Positions 33,810 through 42,243 are shown, counted from the first letter of the stretch. The stretch: DNA of 64,000 nt from GCA-2688775 sp035288865 (GCA_035288865.1 DATDZA010000012.1:1-64000); one strand, 5' to 3'. The notes: generated by a model not told the origin, from the letters alone. Made by a program: numbers and translations.

Positions 33810-34289
33810 CTAGAAAACATGCTTCTCATGAACCGTTGTATACGTATGCAGCTCATTCGGCTTGAACCATAATTTTATTTCTTCATCGGCTTCTGATTTG
33901 CTTCCCGATGCGTGAACAACATTTTTTCCGCCGGTGCCTTTCTTTGAAGCGTATGCCATGCTGATGTGGGCAAAATCTCCGCGTATTGTTCCGGGCGGTG
34001 ATTCATGGGGTGAAGTTGTGCCGACCAATCTCCTGACATTCTCAACTGCATGGACCCCTTCGAGAACAATTGCCACAACCGGGCCTTCCGTAATGAAGTC
34101 AACAAGTTCTCCGAAAAAAGGCTTCGACTTGTGAGCGCCATAGTGGGTTTCAGCAAATTTTCTGTCTATCCAGACCATTTTCATTCCGACAATTTTCAAG
34201 CCCGCATTCTCAAATCTTTTTACTATTTCGCCTACCAGGCTTCTTTCAACACCGTCCGGCTTTACAATTAAAAGGCTTCGCTCAATCAT
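33810..34289 (-). CDS. ndk: nucleoside diphosphate kinase
   Basis: 159 residues from the ATG at 34289, whose ATGA overlaps the L24e stop; an upstream in-frame start would read into L24e. The phosphate-accepting His126 lies in NVVHASGSKSEADEE, and TLLIVKPDGV-type LLIVKPDGV opens the fold. An insertion of about 12 residues (AYASKKGTGGKN) precedes the active site. It balances NTP pools and sits in the common archaeal order S28e-L24e-NDK. Confidence 0.95.
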   Translation of the reverse strand: MIERSLLIVKPDGVERSLVGEIVKRFENAGLKIVGMKMVWIDRKFAETHYGAHKSKPFFGELVDFITEGPVVAIVLEGVHAVENVRRLVGTTSPHESPPGTIRGDFAHISMAYASKKGTGGKNVVHASGSKSEADEEIKLWFKPNELHTYTTVHEKHVF

Positions 34290-34477
34290 TCCAATCCCTC
34301 TTGCTTCTCGCGCTTGAATTTCTTGCTCCATTTAGTCTCAAGGAACTTTCTTCTAAGCTTAACGTGATTTTTCTCGCATTTCATTGAGCAGAAATATAAT
34401 ACCTTTGCATCTTTCTGAACGTACATCTTACCAGTTCCTTTTTCAATATTAATTCCGCAAAAAGTGCATTTTGGCAT
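34286..34477 (-). CDS. rpl24e: large-subunit ribosomal protein eL24
   Basis: 63 residues. The zinc knuckles KCTFCG and FCSMKCEKN and the basic KLRRKFLETKWSKKF tail identify archaeal L24e. Overlaps ndk by four bases (ATGA). Confidence 0.95.
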   Translation of the reverse strand: MPKCTFCGINIEKGTGKMYVQKDAKVLYFCSMKCEKNHVKLRRKFLETKWSKKFKREKQEGLE

Positions 34478-34529
34478 TTTAGTTTGAAGATTTAGATTTT
34501 TTAATATTTAATTTACTATAAATAATCAT

Positions 34530-35066
34530 TCATTTTTGGATTTGATTTACTAATCTTGCTAGATCATTCTCAAAATCTCCCTGGCTAGTTTGTCTTTGGT
34601 GAGTTTCTTCAAGACTTACTACTTTTAATCCCTTCACTTCTCCAGGCTGAAATAGATCTGGAAGTTCTCCAGTTTCAAAAGTGCCATATTCAACAGCATC
34701 TATACTTCCATCAATACCTTGGCCAGAATTAATTTGACCATCCGTGTATCTAATTACAAAATAATGATCCGGAAAATTGCTATTTCTCCTTACCAATATC
34801 AAGCTTTTTTTACCATTACTTGAGTTTACAGCAGCACCGGACACTATATTTTTAAGTCCAGAATGTCCCTGGTCAATTGGATATTCATCAGGCACAGATG
34901 TGGTAATTATTCTTGAATCAATTTTCTGCCCGTTTTCCATGTATAATGCGCTCTGTCCTTTCCCTTCAGCATAATTTTGTACTATTCTAAAGTTAGGAGT
35001 ATTTGCACTGCAGGCTAGAGTCCAGCCAGCCACCCCTGCAATTGTAGCGATGTATGGTATTTTCAT
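34530..35066 (-). CDS. putative lipoprotein inserted into the ribosomal operon
   Basis: 178 residues with an N-terminal hydrophobic segment ending in LACS, a lipobox with Cys19. The rest is polar and beta-rich (KSLILVRRNSNFPDHYFVI over residues 86-104). It starts eight bases after the S28e stop, so it must be on the ribosomal transcript, although it is a secreted product. No family was recognised. This gene is not part of the usual L7Ae-S28e-L24e-NDK order. Confidence 0.55.
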   Translation of the reverse strand: MKIPYIATIAGVAGWTLACSANTPNFRIVQNYAEGKGQSALYMENGQKIDSRIITTSVPDEYPIDQGHSGLKNIVSGAAVNSSNGKKSLILVRRNSNFPDHYFVIRYTDGQINSGQGIDGSIDAVEYGTFETGELPDLFQPGEVKGLKVVSLEETHQRQTSQGDFENDLARLVNQIQK

Positions 35067-35074
35067 CTTAATTC

Positions 35075-35404
35075 CTAGCCGCTTCCTCTTCCGCCTTTTG
35101 TCAGTTGCCCTGCTTCGAATTCAGTTTCCCTGAGCATTAAAGTGTCGCCAATCTGGATTGGGCCTTTGACGTTTCGCCTCAAAATTTTATTCTTGTCGCG
35201 GCCATCCATAACTCTGCACCTTACCTGAATTGCTTCCCCTCTTGCGCCGGTTCTTCCGATTATTTCTTCAACCTTTGCCGGAGTTGCGAATGAAAAATTA
35301 ACTGCGCCCTTTACCTGCTCTTCCTGCTGGGGCTTTGGAGTTCTTTTCTTGACTTGGCCCCTATCTTCCTCTTTCAGATGCTTTGTTGGGTCTTCTTTAG
35401 CCAT
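35075..35404 (-). CDS. rps28e: small-subunit ribosomal protein eS28 with N-terminal extension
   Basis: 109 residues. The S28e core (AKVEEIIGRTGARGEAIQVRCRV; NVKGPIQIGDTLMLRETE) is complete in the last 75 residues and ends in the normal short basic tail. An extra 35-residue charged N-terminus (KHLKEEDRGQVKKRTPKPQQ) is present. Its start lies two bases after the L7Ae stop. Confidence 0.93.
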   Translation of the reverse strand: MAKEDPTKHLKEEDRGQVKKRTPKPQQEEQVKGAVNFSFATPAKVEEIIGRTGARGEAIQVRCRVMDGRDKNKILRRNVKGPIQIGDTLMLRETEFEAGQLTKGGRGSG

Positions 35405-35405
35405 T

Positions 35406-35750
35406 TTACTTCTTCATGCCGTCGCTAATTTGTTTTATCAGCTGCTTTGCTTCTCCTTCAACAACGATTGCCACGCATCCGGTTGGAACATCGATTCCGG
35501 CTGCTGCGCCAAGCTCCTCTTTGCTAGGCACCTGCACGCAGGGAATTCCCTTTTCTTCTGAAAGAAGAGGGATATGCATTGTAATTTCGGGCGGATTAAT
35601 GTCCTTAGCAATCACAACAAGCTTAGCCTGCCCTTTTTCAATGGCTTTCGTTGCCTCATTTGTTCCTTTTCTCAGCTTTCCTGTAGCTTTCGCCACTTCA
35701 ATTGCTTCGTAGACCTTGTCAATCATTTCCTTTGGTGCTTCAAAAACCAT
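35406..35750 (-). CDS. rpl7ae: ribosomal protein L7Ae, kink-turn RNA-binding protein
   Basis: 114 residues. RKGTNEATKAIEKGQAKLVV and the loop VPSKEELGAAAGI are the K-turn-binding signatures. It serves in the large subunit, in C/D and H/ACA guide RNPs, and in RNase P. The ATG at 35750 was chosen; a TTG two codons upstream is nearer to the AGGAGG site and remains possible. It heads the operon L7Ae-S28e-lipoprotein-L24e-NDK behind a long structured leader. Confidence 0.95.
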   Translation of the reverse strand: MVFEAPKEMIDKVYEAIEVAKATGKLRKGTNEATKAIEKGQAKLVVIAKDINPPEITMHIPLLSEEKGIPCVQVPSKEELGAAAGIDVPTGCVAIVVEGEAKQLIKQISDGMKK

Positions 35751-35971
35751 TTTCAATCATTCCTCCTAACCATTATTATATCGAGGATAAACAAAGAATT
35801 TGCTTACCTCCAACCGCAAAATCGGTTGACGCTTTAAACAAGTGGGATTTCACTTTGTTCAATCCCACGGATGAGATAAACAAAAACAGAATTGCTTACC
35901 TCTCTCAGCCAACATTTTTATTGGCATCATCAATCATAGGTAGAGATTAGTAATTATATAGTATTTATATA
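35751..35971 (-). promoter_or_regulatory. promoter and about 190-nt structured leader of the L7Ae operon
   Basis: TATA box at 35964-35971 (minus strand TATATAAA) puts the transcript start near 35942, far from the ATG at 35750. Five hairpins follow in order: CCAA/TTGG (35924-35909), a GAGGTAAGCAA...GTTTATCTC stem (35902-35873), GTGGGATT/AATCCCAC (35868-35842), CAACCG/CGGTTG (35828-35811), and a near copy of the second stem (35810-35783). AGGAGG lies at 35761-35766. L7Ae represses its own mRNA through a leader K-turn in Sulfolobus; a similar role is inferred here. A guide RNA cannot be excluded. Confidence 0.6.
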
Positions 35972-36016
35972 GGTTGCGGTTATTAAATCATTGAAAATAA
36001 TTTCATAAAAATACCA

Positions 36017-36952
36017 CTAAGAAAATCTTTTAAATTGCTTTTTGATGTAAGCCACATCCGATGCCTGCTGATGTTTTGGGCCCTCTATAATCATTGGAAC
36101 GCCGTGAGATTTACAATAAGGTATCGCAATTCTAAGTTGAAGCTCATTTAAATCGGTCATTTCTTTTGGCAATCTTACAAAATCCCAATGTCCGACACCA
36201 CGAACATGAACCAGTTGGGGATTTAAATGCATGAATTCTTCAACTGCAATCCTGTGCCTTAATTCTCTTTCTAAAGCATGCTCCGCAGCCAATCTTCCAT
36301 TGCCCAATCCGTCCCCAGATAACATTTCCCTGGCATAAATTTCATTGTTAAATCTCTCAGGTGGCGGGTTAAAGACAAAATAAGGATAACTGTTAGTCGT
36401 TACTGCCACACTAGCAAGATCAAGGCAAAATCCAAATCCTGCTCTTTCCATTTCACCATAAAATGAATCAACAGGATGATGAAACAAATATTGACGCTGC
36501 TTGTCCCATTTTGGCATATTTTCTGCAAGCACAACTTTATTTTTTTTGCCTGCCTGCCTTGCGATGTAATCTACCAATCCATCAAATGTCTTACTTATAT
36601 GTAAATCCTCCTCTAACCCGCAATTCCATTGTTCCTGAGTCAAATAACTTGGATGAAGCACGATAAATTTAGCGTCCAATCCGTCTGCGGCTGATACAGT
36701 TTCATCTATCAATCTTTTGTTTAGTTTTGTTACACCGCTGGCAAAATTAAATCCATGATATTCATGCGCAACATGCACAATTATGTTTATAGGGTATCTT
36801 TTTAGGAATTGAATATGGCTAGTCGGAGTGTCAGGCTCAATATATAACTGAAACCAACTTACCCCCATTCCAATTAATTTCCGGACTTTATCTTCCAAGC
36901 CCGGTTCCTTGGAACTTACATTCACCCCTATCAGATTTTGCCCATTACTCAT
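36017..36952 (-). CDS. xylose isomerase-like TIM-barrel protein
   Basis: 311 residues. The AP-endonuclease-2/sugar isomerase barrel is recognised from strand-end metal and base residues: VHVAHEYHGFNFA, FIVLHPSYL, VVLAENMPKW, FCLDLAS, LVHVRGVGHWD and MIIEGPKHQ. These would supply Glu, Asp and His ligands of a divalent metal. The substrate (sugar, sugar phosphate or abasic DNA) is not clear. Transcribed alone between the L7Ae promoter region and a prepilin peptidase. Confidence 0.7.
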   Translation of the reverse strand: MSNGQNLIGVNVSSKEPGLEDKVRKLIGMGVSWFQLYIEPDTPTSHIQFLKRYPINIIVHVAHEYHGFNFASGVTKLNKRLIDETVSAADGLDAKFIVLHPSYLTQEQWNCGLEEDLHISKTFDGLVDYIARQAGKKNKVVLAENMPKWDKQRQYLFHHPVDSFYGEMERAGFGFCLDLASVAVTTNSYPYFVFNPPPERFNNEIYAREMLSGDGLGNGRLAAEHALERELRHRIAVEEFMHLNPQLVHVRGVGHWDFVRLPKEMTDLNELQLRIAIPYCKSHGVPMIIEGPKHQQASDVAYIKKQFKRFS

Positions 36953-37075
36953 TCATCGAAGGTATGGCATTGGATTTTTAAATTTAAGTGAAAATAGCAG
37001 CATTATTTGTATCCATTCCAGGGAAAGACTGCAAAATAAAATAAATTTATAAAGCAATTAATTAAATTACAAAAT

Positions 37076-37972
37076 ATGCCCTACAACTGGCTTGCTCCAA
37101 ATTTTGTACCCGCTTCCATAACTTTTACTCTGTCATTTATTGTTCTCTTAATCGGCTCAATCACCGACCTGAAAACAAGAGAAGTCCCTGACTGGGTTAA
37201 TTACGGATTGATAAGCGCAGGAATCGGGCTGAATTTATTATTTTCAGCAATTTATCAAACACCGTCATTTATTATCAATTGTTTAATAGGACTTTTAATA
37301 TTTTTTGGCATTGCATACTTGATGTTTTACATGGGGCAATGGGGCGGTGGCGATAGCAAGATGATTATGGGCCTTGGAGCCATGATTGGCATTAACATTG
37401 CATCGTTCTCTTCAGAATTTTTGTTTGGATTTCTGATCAATGCCTTGTTTGCTGGAGCCCTTTATGGATTATTATGGAGCATTTATCTGGCTTTCAAGAA
37501 CAGGCAGAAATTCAGGAAAGAATTCAAGAAAATTTTATCCCACGATAAATCAGAAAAAATAAAATGGGCTATTCTGGCATTGACCATTCTGTTAGTTATT
37601 TTATTTTTTATTATAAAAATTAGTTACATCAGGATCCTGATTTTATCATTTGCATTTTTGGTTCTGACAACATTTTATCTTTGGGCATTCGTAAGGGCAA
37701 TAGAAAAATCATCAATGTACAAATTAGTTGAGCCGTCGATATTAACAGAGGGAGACTGGATTGTAAAAGATATTTATTTCAACAAGGATTACATCACAGG
37801 CCCAAAAGATTTAGGGATAGAAAAAAAACAAATTAAAATATTAATTGAACTTTACAATAAAAAGAGAATTGGAAAGATTTTAATAAAAGAGGGTATTCCG
37901 TTCGTCCCGAGCTTTTTAATTGCTTTTATTATTACGTTTTTGTTCGGGAATCCGATGATATGGATATTGTAA
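37076..37972 (+). CDS. type IV prepilin peptidase (A24 family)
   Basis: 298 residues, six or more membrane helices. The two catalytic aspartates are Asp31 (GSITDLKTREVPDWV) and Asp93 in the GGGD motif. The C-terminal cytoplasmic insertion (EPSILTEGDWIVKDIYF) is the archaeal EppA/FlaK-like extension. It would cleave class III signal peptides such as those at 39622-40122 and 53533-55293. A leaderless start follows an AATTTATAAAG promoter. Confidence 0.9.
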   Translation: MPYNWLAPNFVPASITFTLSFIVLLIGSITDLKTREVPDWVNYGLISAGIGLNLLFSAIYQTPSFIINCLIGLLIFFGIAYLMFYMGQWGGGDSKMIMGLGAMIGINIASFSSEFLFGFLINALFAGALYGLLWSIYLAFKNRQKFRKEFKKILSHDKSEKIKWAILALTILLVILFFIIKISYIRILILSFAFLVLTTFYLWAFVRAIEKSSMYKLVEPSILTEGDWIVKDIYFNKDYITGPKDLGIEKKQIKILIELYNKKRIGKILIKEGIPFVPSFLIAFIITFLFGNPMIWIL

Positions 37973-37999
37973 AGAAATAAAATTCCAAAATTGATAAAA

Positions 38000-38332
38000 A
38001 TGTTTAGAAAAGCCGTTAAACCGATTGTTCCGCCTCCTCCTATTTCCACTCCTGTTTTTCCAGTTAAAGTTGTCAGTCCATTGCTAATTACCATAACTGA
38101 CAAGGAAGCATTAAGACTAGCAAAAAAAGCCGCTGCTGAGTCTCTTGGAGAAAGTTACGCAGCTTTATCTCCTTACATTAAATCCCATACAGTGGTATGG
38201 ACGGGCAGTGCACGGCAAATAACTGTAAGAGCCGATAATGTACCAGAAAACCTACAGCTTCCTCTTCAAAGATATTCCTTATTACTTAATAATCATTATA
38301 GAATAGATAAAAAGCAGCCCAGAAATTATTGA
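38000..38332 (+). CDS. orphan protein of unknown function
   Basis: 110 residues from the ATG at 38000 (an in-frame TTG precedes it by three codons). A proline-rich N-terminus (PIVPPPPISTPVFP) is followed by an alanine-rich helix (ALRLAKKAAAESL) and two strands. No family was recognised. Only 27 nt separate it from the prepilin peptidase, so it may be on the same transcript. Confidence 0.4.
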   Translation: MFRKAVKPIVPPPPISTPVFPVKVVSPLLITITDKEALRLAKKAAAESLGESYAALSPYIKSHTVVWTGSARQITVRADNVPENLQLPLQRYSLLLNNHYRIDKKQPRNY

Positions 38333-38339
38333 TAAAAAA

Positions 38340-38885
38340 TCAAGGTATCCTTCTCAACTGTCTTGAAAAATATTCTTCCTCTTCGTCGGACAAAATAACT
38401 GGCTTTGGAGCTGAAACTTTCGCATTTTTTTTCTCTTTATCAAATCCGCCAACATTTTTCGCTGAGTCCTTTAATTTCAATTCAACTGTTGACATTTCCT
38501 CCTCGCTTAATTGCTTCGGCTGCCATTGAAGATTGATGCCGTCATTCTCTTTTCGCGGAATAACATTAATCATGAAATGCGCAACTGTCTGCCCTGCCGG
38601 AATTCCGTTTGCAACAAAAATGTTTGTTCCCTGAGCGCCGAGCGTCTCAAAAATTGCAGTTGAAATTTTATTTGATATCTGGAACATTTTCCCTATTTCA
38701 GAATCCGGAACCTGCTCAATTATTGGATAATGGTTTTTTGGAATTACGAAGCTATGCCCGGGATTGGCGCCGTTGACATCAAGAACCGCCATGATTAAGT
38801 CATCTTCATAAACTTTCTTGGACGGAATTCTGCCTCCGACAATCTGGCATATTATGCAGTTTTCCCGGACGTTGTCTGCCATCAT
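38340..38885 (-). CDS. HIT-family protein lacking the nucleophilic histidine (second of a tandem pair)
   Basis: 181 residues. Zinc-type CIICQIVGGRIPSKKVYEDD and ANPGHSFVIPK are Hint-branch HIT signatures. The catalytic triad HxHxH reads H103-F-M105-I-N107, so the nucleophile and the last His are both replaced. Hydrolase activity on AMP-type substrates is therefore doubtful; nucleotide binding may remain. It overlaps the first HIT gene by four bases (ATGA). A C-terminal extension of about 60 residues is unlike standard Hint. Confidence 0.8.
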   Translation of the reverse strand: MMADNVRENCIICQIVGGRIPSKKVYEDDLIMAVLDVNGANPGHSFVIPKNHYPIIEQVPDSEIGKMFQISNKISTAIFETLGAQGTNIFVANGIPAGQTVAHFMINVIPRKENDGINLQWQPKQLSEEEMSTVELKLKDSAKNVGGFDKEKKNAKVSAPKPVILSDEEEEYFSRQLRRIP

Positions 38886-39580
38886 TTAACACCAAGAATT
38901 TTTGAAATATCGTCAAGATTAATCCCAGTTTTAGGCTCATTGATTTCCGTGTTATCTTTATCATGGTACTTTGATTTCCTTGGATGAACCTCCTTTTGAA
39001 TTTTTATTTCATTGCTTTTCTTCTCCGGAAGAGGCGCTAATTGGGGTGCAAGTTGTTTTTCTTCCTTTTCCACACTGCCTCCAAGCGCAGCGGCAAGCTT
39101 GTTTCCTATCATTTCAATTTCATTTTCATTTAAAGTTTTCTGCGGCAAAACAAAATTTATGCCGTCATTTTCCTTTCGCGGAATTAGATGAACCATGAAA
39201 TGCTGCGCTCTCTGTCCTGCGGCAATTCCATTTGCCACTATAATATTAGTGCCCTGAGCATCAATAGAGCGGAGCATTGTATTGGAAAGCGCCTTTACAA
39301 CCAAAAAAACATCAGCAACATCCTCGTCCGGAAGCTGCGGCATGATAGAATAATGCTCTTTTGTCATCACAAGGGTGTGCCCCGGATTTCCGGGATTGAT
39401 ATCAAGAATTCCAACAACTTTTTCATCTTCGTAGATTTTTTTGGCCTGAATTTTGCCGGAAATTATCTGGCAGAAAATGCACTGCTTCTTCTGGAAATCT
39501 TTCAATTCCTCCGGAGACATATTCTTTATTTTCTCCTGCAAAGCTTTCAGCTGTTCGGGATTTGGGTTTTCATCTGCCAT
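38882..39580 (-). CDS. HIT-family protein lacking the nucleophilic histidine (first of a tandem pair)
   Basis: 232 residues. A helical N-terminal extension (EQLKALQEKIKNMSPEELKDF) precedes the HIT core (CIFCQIISGKIQAKKIYEDE; NPGNPGHTLVMTKEHY). The motif is H127-F-M129-V-H131: the outer histidines stay, but the nucleophile is methionine. The pair are clear paralogues with matching RKENDGIN after the motif, which implies a duplication. Both extensions are charged and possibly contact a partner. Confidence 0.8.
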   Translation of the reverse strand: MADENPNPEQLKALQEKIKNMSPEELKDFQKKQCIFCQIISGKIQAKKIYEDEKVVGILDINPGNPGHTLVMTKEHYSIMPQLPDEDVADVFLVVKALSNTMLRSIDAQGTNIIVANGIAAGQRAQHFMVHLIPRKENDGINFVLPQKTLNENEIEMIGNKLAAALGGSVEKEEKQLAPQLAPLPEKKSNEIKIQKEVHPRKSKYHDKDNTEINEPKTGINLDDISKILGVK

Positions 39581-39621
39581 GATTGACTATTAATCTATTT
39601 CAATATAAATAACTTGCCTGT

Positions 39622-40122
39622 TTAACATAAAATCTGCCCAGGGGCTTCCGTAATTCTTGCCGATTCTCCGGCGCCTTCAACAAAAAAAGAAATTTGCCCC
39701 GCATTCGACCTCATACACAAGTAGCCGGGATTCTCAATTTCCAGAACTCCTGCATAAAAAGAATGCTTAACATCATTTCCGACTGCCAAAAATATATTAT
39801 TTGCCGCCCGTGTTTGAAGTGAATCTTTAATAATTGGCACCGAACTAAATGGATTGGGATTAATCCCGGCCCTTAAATCCAGAAAATAAACTTTTTCAAC
39901 ATCGCACGGCATCTTAAGCGTTTTCAGCTCTTTCTCGCCATATCGCATGCCTTTATTCATGTTTCTCAAATCAATCTCCGTTCGGGACAAATCTGCCTGG
40001 CACGAGCGTGCAGTTACAAGATTGATGAGCTTATATCCCCCGACCAGTATAACTGCCGAAATAACAATGACAATCAGATATTTAAAAATTTCCGAAGCGC
40101 CTTGCGATTTTCTGTTTAGCAT
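39622..40122 (-). CDS. type IV pilin-like protein with class III signal peptide
   Basis: 166 residues. The N-terminus RKSQGASEIFKYLIVIVIS fits the archaeal class III signal: cleavage would fall before Gln, leaving a hydrophobic helix with the conserved Glu. A Cys-containing pilin-like head follows (Cys36, Cys73-region, Cys near 135 and the final Cys). It would be processed by the peptidase at 37076-37972 and exposed outside. Confidence 0.75.
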   Translation of the reverse strand: MLNRKSQGASEIFKYLIVIVISAVILVGGYKLINLVTARSCQADLSRTEIDLRNMNKGMRYGEKELKTLKMPCDVEKVYFLDLRAGINPNPFSSVPIIKDSLQTRAANNIFLAVGNDVKHSFYAGVLEIENPGYLCMRSNAGQISFFVEGAGESARITEAPGQILC

Positions 40123-40318
40123 AATAAAAACTTGATTGACACTTATTTAAATGTTGCGGATAGGATAAATTTAAAATAGGGGAATGGGAATCCATTTTAA
40201 AGTGCTGATTTAGACTTAATACTAAAAAATTAAATCAAAAACAACAAGGTCATCGAACGTCACACTAAAAAATCAAATATCCATTAAAAGCCTTGTAGAG
40301 GTAGGGTAAGTTATAAAT

Positions 40319-40561
40319 ATGAAAATAAATAAATTTGTTTTGTATAGTATATTTATTGGTACGGCATTACTCATTGGAACACTTTATTTTTTATATTTAT
40401 GGAGCTGCGAAGATGATTGGTGTTTTCAATATGAGTGGCAGGTTAAAAAAAATACTCAAACTTTTGGTGATTGCGCAAATAGAGAATATCCTGTTTCCAC
40501 ACAAGCAGATGGCAGCAAAATATGCAGAATAGGTGGTAAAGAGTATATCAACAATGAATGA
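40319..40561 (+). CDS. small single-span membrane protein
   Basis: 80 residues. One hydrophobic helix (about 7-29) and an outer part with four cysteines (SCEDDWC, DCAN, KIC) and a NREYPVSTQADGSKICRIGGKEY segment that recalls small secreted archaeal proteins with a Cys-rich fold. A TAGAGGTAGGG stretch lies upstream of the ATG. The function is unknown. Confidence 0.5.
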   Translation: MKINKFVLYSIFIGTALLIGTLYFLYLWSCEDDWCFQYEWQVKKNTQTFGDCANREYPVSTQADGSKICRIGGKEYINNE

Positions 40562-40615
40562 GTCGAGCCAAATTCCCCTCTCAATTAAAATAGGAGGTAT
40601 CCTTGATAAAGCTTT

Positions 40616-41404
40616 ATGACAAAACTAACTTTAGACTTAACAAAAAGCATTGAAGAGAATGCTGCTGCCTATTTCGAGAGAGCTAAGAAATCAAAAAAGA
40701 AGATAGTGGGAGCTCAAACTGCGCTGAATGAGAATCTAAAAAAACTGAAAGAGCTCGAGCAGAAGATGGACAAAATAACTGTTGAGAAATCAAAACAGGA
40801 AAAATTAAAAGAAAAAAAAGCCGAATGGTATGAAAAATTCAGGTGGTTTAAAAGCTCCGAAGGATTTCTTGTTGTAGGCGGAAGGGATGCAACTTCAAAT
40901 GAGATTGTAATAAAAAAACATACTGACCAGAATGATTTGGTTTTTCACACTGACATGGCGGGATCTCCGTTTTTTGTCGTCAAAACAGAGGGAAAGCCTG
41001 TCGGAGAAAAAACAAAAGAGGAAACGGCTGATGCGACCTGCACTTTCAGCCGGGCATGGAAGCTTGGATTGCAGACAAGCCCTGTTTTTTACGTGAATCC
41101 TGACCAAGTAAGCAAGAAAACAAAAGCCGGAGAGTTTATGGGCAAGGGGGCATTCATGATTTACGGCAAGACAAATTACATTAGTAATAAAATAAACCTT
41201 GCAATCGGAATAAGCCAAAATCATCAGATAATGGCAGGACCCTTAGATGCAATAAAAACCCATTGCGAAAAATATGTTAAACTGGTGCAGGGCGATGAGA
41301 AATCAAGCTCTGTAGCAAAATATATCCAGCACAAAATCGGCGGTTCGCTGGACGAGATAATAAGGGCACTGCCAAGCGGCGGGTTTAAAGTGACGAAAGA
41401 ATAA
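40616..41404 (+). CDS. stand-alone NFACT-R/coiled-coil protein (C-terminal half of RqcH/NEMF)
   Basis: 262 residues. A coiled coil (about 10-75) leads into the NFACT-R domain (DUF814): YEKFRWFKSSEGFLVVGGRDATSNE, then DLVFHTDMAGSPFFVVK. The N-terminal NFACT-N and HhH domains of full NEMF/Rqc2 proteins, which hold the tRNA during C-terminal tailing, are absent, and the ATG begins directly at the coiled coil. It probably works in ribosome-associated quality control, perhaps with the missing half encoded elsewhere. Confidence 0.85.
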   Translation: MTKLTLDLTKSIEENAAAYFERAKKSKKKIVGAQTALNENLKKLKELEQKMDKITVEKSKQEKLKEKKAEWYEKFRWFKSSEGFLVVGGRDATSNEIVIKKHTDQNDLVFHTDMAGSPFFVVKTEGKPVGEKTKEETADATCTFSRAWKLGLQTSPVFYVNPDQVSKKTKAGEFMGKGAFMIYGKTNYISNKINLAIGISQNHQIMAGPLDAIKTHCEKYVKLVQGDEKSSSVAKYIQHKIGGSLDEIIRALPSGGFKVTKE

Positions 41405-41423
41405 TTAACAAATCTAGGCTAAA

Positions 41424-42227
41424 ATGTTCATCACCATAAATTCAGAAACTCCAAAATTCAAATGCAATGCCTGCGGAGCGTGCTGCAGCCATATCAGGGG
41501 AATGATTCCGAATGATGATCAAGAATTCATAAAAGAAAATGCATTCGGAAAGCTGCCAGTCGTCCAGTTAGTTCCAGTCGAGAGAATGACTTTTCCTTTG
41601 TGGGGCTGGGAAGCAAAAAGGTTTATGGAATGGCAGAAAGAAGTCAATGTTGATGCAAGAATAAGGCCGTTAAGGGCAATTCTGGATTTAAATTCAAACA
41701 AAGCAATAATCCTCACATATTTTATGGACAGCGAGACTGATGCTTGCCCTCTCTTAAAAGATAATAAATGCTCAATCTATCACACAAAAAGAGCTTTTGT
41801 GTGCAGGCTGTTTCCTTTCAACAGAAGCCCTTTCATAAATATCGGACAAGGATCAAAAGAAAATTTGTTTGGAAACTGCGGTGCCATGGAAAAAATAATT
41901 CCAGCAATGCCGGATAATTTTGATGAAATAATAAAGTTTTTAAATGGAGCGTTTCCTGACGGTTCTTTCCTCAATGCAGTGCAGAATGACATTGTTATAG
42001 AATGGTCAAATAAAATAATTGTAGACTTGATAAAGAAAAAAATGATAAGGCCGGCAATCAATTATCCCTATGATTTACTGCTGAAGAGAATTTACAGCTC
42101 TGAAAAAATAGACTTCACGGATTTTTTGATTGAAATAGGTCATTCAACTGCCGAACAAATGGAAAATTTAATAAACAGATTTGACAACAACTCAGACGCA
42201 GAAGAGAAAATAAGGAAGCACATTTGA
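41424..42227 (+). CDS. YkgJ-family cysteine-cluster protein
   Basis: 267 residues. The cluster FKCNACGACCSHIRG (C-x2-C-x2-CC) together with CPLLKDNKCSIYHTKRAFVCRLFP gives the eight-Cys pattern of YkgJ/UPF0153 proteins, expected to bind zinc or Fe-S. The C-terminal half is helical and specific to this group. It lies 19 nt after the NFACT-R gene and 16 nt ahead of nnrE. The role is unknown. Confidence 0.8.
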   Translation: MFITINSETPKFKCNACGACCSHIRGMIPNDDQEFIKENAFGKLPVVQLVPVERMTFPLWGWEAKRFMEWQKEVNVDARIRPLRAILDLNSNKAIILTYFMDSETDACPLLKDNKCSIYHTKRAFVCRLFPFNRSPFINIGQGSKENLFGNCGAMEKIIPAMPDNFDEIIKFLNGAFPDGSFLNAVQNDIVIEWSNKIIVDLIKKKMIRPAINYPYDLLLKRIYSSEKIDFTDFLIEIGHSTAEQMENLINRFDNNSDAEEKIRKHI

Positions 42228-42243
42228 CTTTTCCTGATAACAG

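Noticed and set aside
25248..40308. 12-base match CCTTGTAGAGGT ahead of the genes at 25286 and 40319
   Set aside because: Short enough to be chance; it overlaps ribosome-site-like GAGG sequence that is common in both places.
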